Shown here piece after piece: positions 42,808-48,994 of a DNA stretch of 64,000 nt. Source of the DNA: Oscillospiraceae bacterium (GTDB lineage: Bacteria > Bacillota > Clostridia > Oscillospirales > Oscillospiraceae); contig JAFTXW010000005.1 in the NCBI GenBank assembly GCA_017461445.1, forward strand, positions 1 to 64,000. The letters run 5' to 3'. The number at the start of each line of letters is the position of its first letter. Position 1 is the stretch's first letter. Made by a program: the position numbers and the translations under genes. Below the pieces are notes generated by a model. It had not been told where the DNA came from, searched no databases, and saw only the letters and a list, made by a program, of their open reading frames with translations.

Positions 42808-43190
42808 TGTACGTCATCGGCGGCACCGGTGCGGTCAGCAAGAGCATGGAGAATCAGGTGGCCGCCTATGGCGACACCACCCGCATCGGTGGCAATAACC
42901 GCTTCGAGACCTCTGTACTGATCGCAGAAACCTTCTTCGAGAATCCTAAGTCTGCTGTCCTGGCCTACGCCTGGAACTACCCCGACGGCCTCTGCGGCGG
43001 CGCACTGGCATCCACAATGGACGCACCCCTGATCCTGACCATGACGAACTACGAAACCCAGGCGGCGGGGTATGTCCAAAATCATGGCCTTTCCAAGGGC
43101 ACTATCCTTGGCGGCACCGGGCTGATCGCTGACGATTCCGTAAGAACTATTTTCGGCATGAAAGCGGACGAAGCAATTCCCACAAAATAA
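42808..43190 (+). pseudogene. 5'-truncated CWB2 gene fragment 1
   Basis: The frame reads LYVIGGTGAVSKSMENQV and then a full third CWB2 repeat (RIGGNNRFETSVLIAETFF, VLAYAWNYPDGLCGG), ending DEAIPTK. It corresponds to the last 125 or so residues of the protein at 48995-53062, to which it is very close. Nothing encodes the front part: homology begins in the tail of the preceding terminator, and no ribosome site or signal peptide is present. It is a gene remnant or silent cassette. Confidence 0.8.
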
Positions 43191-43202
43191 CACATAACAC
43201 AG

Positions 43203-43246
43203 CAGGAGCATCCCCGGCGGTTTTGCCGATGGGATGCTCCTGTTTT
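43203..43246 (+). terminator. Long-stem terminator, copy 1
   Basis: CAGGAGCATCCC-(16)-GGGATGCTCCTG then TTTT, with an inner CGGC/GCCG stem. The same roughly 40 bases occur at 54647-54691, after another broken surface gene. Confidence 0.9.
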
Positions 43247-43551
43247 GTCAAAAGACAACCACCGGCTATTGCCGGTGGCCACAAAAGAGTTCTACTTATG
43301 GGAAGAAAAAGAGACCTCCAATGATAGAGTGGTAAGAAGGTTCGCCAACCGCTTACAACAAAATCAAAGGAGGCCAGCCTAAAGGAATTTACGGACCCGT
43401 TTACGGGTGAGCCAGTAAGCAAGGGCAAGTAAAAGCCGCCCCGGAAGGGGGCAGCCTCGCGGTTGGCGAATCTTTCATACGCCTTAAGGCGTGGCCGTAT
43501 TAGGCCCTTATAGGGCCTGTGCAAGCCACCGGCTTAGCCGGTGGTCTTGAC
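43247..43551. mobile_element. Palindrome-ended 305-bp element, IS200/IS605-derived or structured RNA
   Basis: The stretch starts GTCAA and ends TTGAC. Each end has a hairpin of the same sequence: CCACCGGC-TATT-GCCGGTGG (43259-43278) and CCACCGGC-TTA-GCCGGTGG (43526-43544). Inside, TTCGCCAACCGC (43341-43352) pairs with GCGGTTGGCGAA (43459-43470). Further short hairpins include ACCCGTTTACGGGT, ACGCCTTAAGGCGT and AGGCCCTTATAGGGCCT. No protein-coding frame is convincing. End hairpins of this kind are typical of IS200/IS605 elements and their transposase-less derivatives, whose right end can encode a guide-type RNA. There is no obvious target duplication. Confidence 0.6.
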
Positions 43552-43552
43552 T

Positions 43553-44059
43553 TTATAGGGAGAACATAAATTTACAGATATTACGATTTTCGCCCTGGTA
43601 GGGGCCGGCACCCTCAAATTCTTTGATGAAGCCGCAGTGCTCCATAACCTTCACGGAACCCCGGTTTTCCGCAAGGCAGATACCGGCGATTTGGGTAATC
43701 CCCAGCTTTGGCATGATGACAGGAAGAAATGCTTTGACCGCTTCGGTGGCATAGCCATGCTTGGTGTAATTGCCGCCGATGTGGTAGCCTACTTCCCATG
43801 TGCCGTCATCAAAGGGGACGGCCTGCACATAGCCGATATAAGTGCCGTCCTTCAGCAGCACCGGGTACACCAGAGGGCCTTCACCGTTTGCGTAGACACC
43901 CATCAGGAATTCTACCGTATCCGCCGCTTCTTCCACGGTTTCAAATACTTCATCGGGGACAAACCGGCGGTTGTCCTCGTCCAGAGAATTCAGGTGGACA
44001 GCCTCGGCCATATCCATGGTGAATTCGGTAATAATCAGTCTTTCGGTTTCAATCCTCAT
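43553..44059 (-). CDS. GNAT acetyltransferase, RimJ-like
   Basis: A 168-residue GNAT-fold enzyme. It starts MRIETERLIITEFTMDMAEAV; VGYHIGGNYTKHGYATEAVKAFL contains the acetyl-CoA pyrophosphate loop (here NYTKHGYA), followed by GICLAENRGSVKVMEHCGF. The likely role is N-acetylation of a protein end or a small molecule; the substrate is unknown. ATG 44059 has AAGGAT at 9 nt and is preferred over TTG 44065. It starts right after the XRE gene stop, so the three minus-strand genes from 44844 form one operon. Confidence 0.85.
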   Translation of the reverse strand: MRIETERLIITEFTMDMAEAVHLNSLDEDNRRFVPDEVFETVEEAADTVEFLMGVYANGEGPLVYPVLLKDGTYIGYVQAVPFDDGTWEVGYHIGGNYTKHGYATEAVKAFLPVIMPKLGITQIAGICLAENRGSVKVMEHCGFIKEFEGAGPYQGENRNICKFMFSL

Positions 44060-44061
44060 AA

Positions 44062-44274
44062 TCAATCATCCTTTTGATATTCTAAAATGTCTCCGGCTTC
44101 GCAATCCAGGGCCTCGCAGATTGCCGCAAGGGTGGTAAACCGGACAGCGGTAACTTTGTTGTTTTTAATTTTGGACAGGTTGACATTGGAAATGCCCACG
44201 CGCTCGGCAAGCTCGTTCAGGGACATTTTCCGCTCCACCATCATCCGATCCAGTCGCAGAACGATCTTTCCCAT
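44062..44274 (-). CDS. Small XRE-family helix-turn-helix regulator
   Basis: A 70-residue Cro/CI-type protein: MSLNELAERVGISNVNLSKIKNNKVTAVRF is the DNA-binding helix-turn-helix, followed by TLAAICEALDCEAGDILEY. ATG 44274 follows AAGGGG; a GTG at 44283 is less likely. Such single-domain regulators are regularly paired with DUF2975 membrane proteins, as here 12 nt upstream, but the signal they sense is not known. Confidence 0.88.
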   Translation of the reverse strand: MGKIVLRLDRMMVERKMSLNELAERVGISNVNLSKIKNNKVTAVRFTTLAAICEALDCEAGDILEYQKDD

Positions 44275-44286
44275 GGCGGACACCCC

Positions 44287-44844
44287 TTACAGAAGCCCGT
44301 CCACATCTTTTTCCAGCTCCGCACCATACACAAAGAACTGGGTCAGGCACAGAACAATGATCCCCATGAAAATACCACCCATGTCGATGCTGACCTCTGC
44401 CGTTTCCACGCCGGTTACCAGACGGACAATGATGCTCATAATAAATCCAACCACAGGAACAGCAATGGCAAAAATACCGATTTCCTTCATCATCCGGATA
44501 GTATCCTTCTGGAAAGGCGTGGCGTTTTCGGACTTCTTAAAGATCAGATTCAGGTTGCGGAATACCATTGCCATCAGGGCCAGGATCAGACATGCGCCGA
44601 TGCCGAACACAAAGAAAGTGGTCATATCCACATTGCCGTTCGTAACAGGGGCATTCACTTCAAACCCATATACGGTAAGATTCGCTCCGCAGCATTCCTT
44701 GGCATCAAATCCTACGAAATACCCCACCCACTGCGGTGCCGCCAGGGCGCAGACTGTAGCGGCAGCCATCAAGCTGGTGCCGACCCAGTGGAATACCTCC
44801 AGGATTTTGGTGATGATTTTTCCAATTCTATTGATATGTTTCAT
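44287..44844 (-). CDS. DUF2975 membrane protein
   Basis: A 185-residue protein with four hydrophobic helices (near 18-38, 75-98, 118-140 and 155-172) and the pattern NATPFQKDTIRMMKEIG between helices 2 and 3, typical of DUF2975. Function unknown; it is usually encoded with an XRE regulator. AGGAGGT precedes the start. Its promoter diverges from that of the nitroreductase gene. Confidence 0.8.
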   Translation of the reverse strand: MKHINRIGKIITKILEVFHWVGTSLMAAATVCALAAPQWVGYFVGFDAKECCGANLTVYGFEVNAPVTNGNVDMTTFFVFGIGACLILALMAMVFRNLNLIFKKSENATPFQKDTIRMMKEIGIFAIAVPVVGFIMSIIVRLVTGVETAEVSIDMGGIFMGIIVLCLTQFFVYGAELEKDVDGLL

Positions 44845-44878
44845 AATGCTTACCTCCTATAGTTATTTTGATGATGAA

Positions 44879-44907
44879 AGCATATCATGGAAGTTAATGT
44901 TTGTCAA
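44879..44907 (-). promoter_or_regulatory. Promoter of the DUF2975/XRE/GNAT operon
   Basis: On the minus strand, TTGACA (44907-44902), 17-bp spacer, TATGCT (44884-44879). It is a near-consensus vegetative promoter. Confidence 0.75.
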
Positions 44908-44959
44908 TGGGTTTTTAATGTTGCACGTTAAAAAAGATTCGTTTCGTATTAAATAGCTC

Positions 44960-44988
44960 TTGATATTTAAAATTCAATTTGCTATCAT
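44960..44988 (+). promoter_or_regulatory. Nitroreductase promoter
   Basis: TTGATA (44960-44965), 17-bp spacer, TATCAT (44983-44988). It lies back to back with the minus-strand promoter, leaving about 50 bp that one regulator could control. Confidence 0.65.
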
Positions 44989-45018
44989 AACAGCACAAAC
45001 CGGAACGGAGGCAAGAAC

Positions 45019-45807
45019 ATGATGGATCAAATACTGTATCCAATGATACTCAAGAGGAAATCCTTCCATCTCTTTCGCGATGCTCAGAGCATAGAGTCCT
45101 CTGACCTGCAAAGGATAAAAGAAATGTACAAAACCGTCCAGCCACTGATCCCTGATATCAAGACGGATATTCAAATCGTCCCGGCGAATCAGACCACCTG
45201 TAAGCGAGGGCAGGAATACTGTATCCTGTTATACAGCGAGAAGAAGGAGAATTATCTGCAAAACATCGGTTATATCGGTGAGCAATTGGAACTTCTTCTG
45301 GCATCCGTGAATATCGGTGCGCTGTGGTTCGGAATTGGTAAGGTCGAGGAGCAGATATACAACGGCCTGGATTTTGTCATTATGATTGCAATTGCAAAGA
45401 TGTCCCCGGACAAGTTCCGCAGGGATATGTTCAAGAGCAAAAGAAAGCCTTTGGACGAAATCTGGCTTGGGGAACACTATCGGAGCATTGGAAATATCGT
45501 TCGGTTTGCGCCAAGTGCCTGCAATACCCAGCCTTGGGTTGTGGAGGCAAAACAAGATTCCCTGTCTGTTTACAGATACAAGAAGCCCGGAAAGCGGGGC
45601 ATCATGCCAGCCGCCATGGTGACGCACTATAACAGGATCGATATCGGAATTTTTCTGCTGTTTCTGGAAGTTTGCCTGGAGCATGAGGGAACCTCCTTTG
45701 AACGAACGCTGTTTGCGGACACAGGCGACGAAGAAAAGACCTTGATTGCAAAGTATCAGCTTCACTGCGGGATTATATCACAAAACCGTCAGGCAGTGCC
45801 CTTCTAG
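45019..45807 (+). CDS. Nitroreductase-family protein
   Basis: A 262-residue flavoprotein-like enzyme. The end of the first half has LQNIGYIGEQLELLLASVNIGALWFG, the second half SIGNIVRFAPSACNTQPWVVEAKQ, a nitroreductase-type FMN-binding stretch. Length and layout resemble the TM1586 type of nitroreductase. GGAGG lies before the ATG. It would reduce small electron acceptors with NAD(P)H; the substrate is unknown. Confidence 0.75.
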   Translation: MMDQILYPMILKRKSFHLFRDAQSIESSDLQRIKEMYKTVQPLIPDIKTDIQIVPANQTTCKRGQEYCILLYSEKKENYLQNIGYIGEQLELLLASVNIGALWFGIGKVEEQIYNGLDFVIMIAIAKMSPDKFRRDMFKSKRKPLDEIWLGEHYRSIGNIVRFAPSACNTQPWVVEAKQDSLSVYRYKKPGKRGIMPAAMVTHYNRIDIGIFLLFLEVCLEHEGTSFERTLFADTGDEEKTLIAKYQLHCGIISQNRQAVPF

Positions 45808-45813
45808 TATTAG

Positions 45814-45841
45814 GGCCGCTGAGTTGAATGACTCAGCGGCC
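45814..45841. terminator. Hairpin between convergent genes
   Basis: GGCCGCTGAGT-TGAATG-ACTCAGCGGCC, an 11-bp perfect stem between the nitroreductase and ANTAR stops. The U-tract is weak on both sides. Confidence 0.55.
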
Positions 45842-45887
45842 TTAGCGGTGTTATATCCTTTTGTGGGAAACGGAGCTCCCAAACAAT

Positions 45888-46472
45888 TTATGCGTAAGTT
45901 TTGATTATACAGGAGGCAATTTCTTTTTTAGATACACAGCGATCCATTGCCTGGTGTTCAATATGATGGTGCGCTTCTGCTTCTGTCATTTTAAGCTGCT
46001 CAATCAGAATCCATTTTGCCCGATTGACCAGGCGGATTTCTTCCATCTTTTCTTCAATCGTGCTTGCCTTGCTTTCAAGTCTGCGCATACGCTCCCGGGC
46101 AGAGGCCATCCAGTGCAGTCCCTGCAGCAGGCTTTGGGTCGGCATGGGCTTTTGCAGCGTGAAGACTCCGTGAGGGGTTACTTTTGCGTCGATCTCTTCA
46201 TAGCTGTCGGAGCCCAGCAGGAGCAGGACAACGGCTCCTGAGCGGTTGGAGATATCGATGGCAAAACGGGTTCCGTAGTCGTCGGGTAATGGCGCGTTGA
46301 TAATGACAAAGTCGTAGCTTCTTGCGAGCATCTCTCTGCGGGCAGCTGCGATATTGGTCACAAAACATACAGGATAATAGTCGGAGTACGGGAGCATAGG
46401 TGCTAACGCGTCATTGAATTTTGACACAGAGGAAACCACAAGAACGCTGTATGTTTGTTCGCTGAATACCAT
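45888..46472 (-). CDS. ANTAR-domain antitermination regulator
   Basis: A 194-residue protein: a degenerate receiver-like domain (SVLVVSSVSKFNDALAPML, DFVIINAPLPDDYG), a coiled-coil stretch (ARERMRRLESKASTIEEKMEEI), then the ANTAR helices (RLVNRAKWILIEQLKMTEAEAHHHIEHQAMDRCVSKKEIA). ANTAR proteins bind paired RNA hairpins and stop transcription termination. It is encoded 34 nt after glnA on the same strand, as in the glnA-nitR arrangement of Clostridium (established knowledge), so it probably controls glnA. Confidence 0.9.
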   Translation of the reverse strand: MVFSEQTYSVLVVSSVSKFNDALAPMLPYSDYYPVCFVTNIAAARREMLARSYDFVIINAPLPDDYGTRFAIDISNRSGAVVLLLLGSDSYEEIDAKVTPHGVFTLQKPMPTQSLLQGLHWMASARERMRRLESKASTIEEKMEEIRLVNRAKWILIEQLKMTEAEAHHHIEHQAMDRCVSKKEIASCIIKTYA

Positions 46473-46506
46473 GATGCTCCCTCCTTTCTGCTGATTTTGG
46501 CTTGGA

Positions 46507-47715
46507 TTATCGTTCGCAGAAATATTCGATCAGGGACTGGGGCAGATGTGCCTGAACAAAATCGCTGGAAAGCGCGGTCTTTGCGGCAGCATTCCGGTTC
46601 AGCGGCAGGGTTTCCAGTCCCCATAGATCTTTTGGAGATGCGGTATAGAGGTTGACGTTGGATTTTTCCGGGGGGGCGATGTTGTTCTGGATGCCGTCAA
46701 GGCCTGCCCAGATCAGCAATGCAAAAGCAAGATAAGGATTGGCGGTGCAGTCAGGGCTGCGCAGCTCGAACCGGCGGTATTCCCCATCTGCCGCGGGGAC
46801 ACGGATCAGCTGGGAGCGGTTATCGCTGGACCAGGAGATATACTTGGGGGCCTTGTTGGCACCGAGCCGCTGGTAGGACGGTTCTGTGGGATTCAGGAAC
46901 AGCGTCATCTCGGGAATGTGCTTTAAAATGCCGCCCATGGTGCGGTGCATGACGGAATCATCGCCGCCCTTGACAGAAATATTGATATGGAATCCGCTGC
47001 CGGGCTTGCCGGAAATAGGCTTGGGAGAAAAATCGGCGTGCAGGCCGTTTCGGGCCGCGATGGTCTTTACAACCGTGCAGAAGGTCACGGCGTTATCCGC
47101 GGCACTGAGGGCATCGGAATAACGGAAATCGATCTCGTTCTGCCCGGGACCCTCTTCGTGGTGGGAGGATTCCGGCTGGATGCCCATGCGCTCCAGTGCC
47201 AGACAAACCTCCCGGCGGACATTCTCACATTTATCCTCCGGAGCGACATCCATGTAGGAGGCCTGGTCGTAGGGGATCGTGGTGGGCTCACCGCTTTCGT
47301 CCAGCTTGAACAGGTAAAATTCCAGCTCTGAACCAAAGGAGAAGGAATGACCGGCCTTGGCAGCATCAGCGATGGCCTGCTTCAGGATGGAACGGGTGTC
47401 ATGGGCAAAGGGGGTACCGTCCAGATGGGAAATGGAGCAGAGCATCCGCACCACCCGGCCATGTTCAGGACGCCAGGGAAGCACTGTAATGGTGGCAGGA
47501 TCGGGGTGCAGGAACAGGTCGGAGTGCACCTCATCGCCGAAACCGGCAATGGCGGATGCGTCAATGGCGATCCCGTACTTGAACGCCCGCTCCAGCTCAT
47601 GGGGCATGATGGAGATGTTTTTCGGCGTTCCATGGACATCGCAGAAGGCCAGCCGGATGAATTTCACATCTTCTTCCTGGATATACTGCATGACTTCCTG
47701 AGGGGTGTACTTCAT
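46507..47715 (-). CDS. glnA: Glutamine synthetase type I
   Basis: A 402-residue glutamine synthetase, ATP + glutamate + ammonia to glutamine. FIRLAFCDVHGTPKNISI opens the beta-grasp part. SFGSELEFYLF and HHEEGPGQNEIDF give metal-binding Glu residues, GSGFHINISV gives the ATP-site His, and SQLIRVPA and RRFELRSPDCTANPYLAFALLIWAGLDGI follow. The adenylylation-loop region of enterobacterial enzymes is absent. It is about 40 residues shorter than usual GSI-alpha enzymes. AGGA lies before the ATG. Expression is probably controlled by the ANTAR protein encoded next to it. Confidence 0.93.
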   Translation of the reverse strand: MKYTPQEVMQYIQEEDVKFIRLAFCDVHGTPKNISIMPHELERAFKYGIAIDASAIAGFGDEVHSDLFLHPDPATITVLPWRPEHGRVVRMLCSISHLDGTPFAHDTRSILKQAIADAAKAGHSFSFGSELEFYLFKLDESGEPTTIPYDQASYMDVAPEDKCENVRREVCLALERMGIQPESSHHEEGPGQNEIDFRYSDALSAADNAVTFCTVVKTIAARNGLHADFSPKPISGKPGSGFHINISVKGGDDSVMHRTMGGILKHIPEMTLFLNPTEPSYQRLGANKAPKYISWSSDNRSQLIRVPAADGEYRRFELRSPDCTANPYLAFALLIWAGLDGIQNNIAPPEKSNVNLYTASPKDLWGLETLPLNRNAAAKTALSSDFVQAHLPQSLIEYFCER

Positions 47716-47736
47716 ATCGGTTCCTGCTTTCTATCA

Positions 47737-47967
47737 CTAATTTGCAACATACATCTGGTTGTACGGGTTGGCACTGTCAGGGGTAATGACGGAGAGGGGA
47801 CGTCCAGAAGGATATTCGTATCCAGTCCAAAACAGGCACAGTATTCGGCCAGAATGGGGCGCAGCTCCTTGGAAGCATTGCCCCAGGCAGTTTTCGATTC
47901 TGCTGCTTTCTATGCGGAGCGCATTGTTCAGGGCGGCATAATCCATTTTCCGCGCGTTTATCACCAT
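47737..47967 (-). CDS. Doubtful small reading frame in the glnA leader
   Basis: A 76-codon frame just upstream of glnA (MVINARKMDYAALNNALRIE... ending NPYNQMYVAN). A neighbouring frame over the same stretch reads ASKELRPILAEYCACFGLD, which also looks protein-like, so this may be the frameshifted end of a lost gene rather than a live one. No ribosome site is clear. I do not recognise it. Confidence 0.25.
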   Translation of the reverse strand: MVINARKMDYAALNNALRIESSRIENCLGQCFQGAAPHSGRILCLFWTGYEYPSGRPLSVITPDSANPYNQMYVAN

Positions 47968-48068
47968 TGTTATATCACTGTTGTCTTTCCGTTTCTACCT
48001 TTTTATACTGATGAGACGTGATTTTATTCTAAAAAATCACAAAATCGGCAATGCCGCAAGGCGGTGCC

Positions 48069-48103
48069 CTTCTTGTTAGAAATTAAAGATTTCTATCAAG
48101 AAG
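48069..48103. repeat. Palindromic hairpin element, copy 2
   Basis: CTTCTTGTTAGAAAT-TAAAG-ATTTCTATCAAGAAG pairs at 14 of 15 positions. Compared with copy 1 (40377), one A-T pair has become G-C by changes on both arms. A second stem, GGCAATGCC-GCAA-GGCGGTGCC, lies just before it (48045-48068). Between 47968 and 48479 I see only this, the attenuator and its promoter. Confidence 0.8.
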
Positions 48104-48265
48104 CAGTATTATTCTCCCGCGTGGGAAATTCCGAGAATTTCCAGCTCTTTTCTATGCAATCCGATGCCACCTGGACAACAGTGTTGGGAACATACGTAGA
48201 GATTCTTGTAGAGGCTGCCCTTGCCTGTGTTATAGTATATGCCAAGATCGGTGGCGGCCCGCCGC

Positions 48266-48330
48266 AAAAAAACAAAGGCGTTCCTCGGCAGGGATATAGT
48301 ATCCCTCTCCATGAACGCCTTTGCTCATGG
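48266..48330 (-). ncRNA. Short transcript ending in a nested hairpin terminator (attenuator or small RNA)
   Basis: On the minus strand, right after a consensus promoter, CAAAGGCGTTC (48323-48313) pairs with GAACGCCTTTG (48283-48273) around an inner AGGGATA-TAG/CTA-TATCCCT stem, and seven T follow (48272-48266). RNA polymerase starting near 48329 would stop after about 64 nt. An alternative stem, CCATGA/TCATGG (48330-48325 with 48314-48309), would break the terminator. The next gene downstream on this strand is glnA, 551 nt away. It may be a glnA leader attenuator controlled by the ANTAR protein, or an independent small RNA. Confidence 0.65.
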
Positions 48331-48335
48331 ATGGT

Positions 48336-48364
48336 ATTATATTCCATATTTGCGTATTTGTCAA
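48336..48364 (-). promoter_or_regulatory. Consensus vegetative promoter
   Basis: On the minus strand, TTGACA (48364-48359), 17-bp spacer, TATAAT (48341-48336), a perfect match to the sigma-A consensus. It drives the short terminated transcript and, on read-through, glnA and the ANTAR gene. Confidence 0.85.
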
Positions 48365-48479
48365 TGTGCACTATTGCGAAAAACTTTTTTGTGCACTATG
48401 AGCACTTCATGCTGAAAGAGATCATGGAGCAGCCCCGGGCGGTGAAGGCAACAATGGCATCCCGAATAAAGGTGAATGA

Positions 48480-48872
48480 AAGTGTACTGTATGCGGTGTA
48501 TCTGATCCGTCGTGGGTAGAGCCTACGGAGCCTGAGGAAACCGAACCCGAGGAGACCGAGCCCGAAGTGACCGAACCTGAGGAGACGGAGCCTGAACCTA
48601 CCGAGCCCGAGAAGGGAGAAGTTATTCTTCTGGCGGCTGTATTGGCCTATGCCTGGAATTTCCCGGATGGCCTCTGCGGCGGGCCTTTGGCAGCGGCGAT
48701 GGACACGCCCCTGATCCTGACCATGACGGGTTACGAAAGTCAGGCGGAGGAGTATGTCCAAAGTTTCGGCTTGACCAAAGGAATTATCCTGGGCGGGACG
48801 GGGCTAATTTCGGATGCTTCTGTTCGGGAGATTTTTGGCCTGGGGACGGATGTGGAAATATCCCTGAAATAA
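48480..48872 (+). pseudogene. Truncated, internally deleted CWB2 gene fragment 2
   Basis: The open frame begins inside what was a Cys-module (CTVCGVSDPSWVEPTEPE, compare CENCGEADPDWVEPTEPE in the 48995 protein). It runs through a Glu-Pro-Thr linker and then jumps directly to the end of the third CWB2 repeat (VLAYAWNFPDGLCGG...), ending DVEISLK. The first two CWB2 repeats, the LRR part and the signal peptide are gone, and the frame is closed upstream by TGA at 48477. It cannot make an exported protein as it stands. Confidence 0.8.
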
Positions 48873-48874
48873 TG

Positions 48875-48912
48875 CAGCAGGCCCGCCGGGCGCGGGCCTG
48901 CTGTGTTTTTTT
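48875..48912 (+). terminator. Terminator after CWB2 fragment 2
   Basis: CAGCAGGCCCGC-CGGGC-GCGGGCCTGCTG followed by TG and seven T; a 12-bp perfect stem. Confidence 0.92.
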
Positions 48913-48926
48913 CGATGGGAAAAGAG

Positions 48927-48955
48927 TTGCATAACGTGGGGAAAGCTGGTAAAAT
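48927..48955 (+). promoter_or_regulatory. Promoter of the LRR/CWB2 gene at 48995
   Basis: TTGCAT (48927-48932), 17-bp spacer ending CTGG (extended -10), TAAAAT (48950-48955). The leader is about 33 nt. Confidence 0.7.
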
Positions 48956-48994
48956 GGATCCAGATGAAAAAATCCTGAAAGGATGGAGAAAAAC

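Noticed and set aside
43147..43524. 125-residue minus-strand frame across the palindrome-ended element
   Set aside because: It crosses a terminator and several hairpins and has no ribosome site; the sequence is explained by RNA or element structure.
44087..44956. 289-residue plus-strand frame over the DUF2975/XRE genes
   Set aside because: The minus strand has three recognisable families with ribosome sites and a consensus promoter; this frame is their shadow.
48109..48312. 67-residue minus-strand frame starting inside the hairpin after the perfect promoter
   Set aside because: The start codon lies within the terminator stem, no ribosome site precedes it and the product matches nothing I know. 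The hairpin and T-run explain the stretch better.
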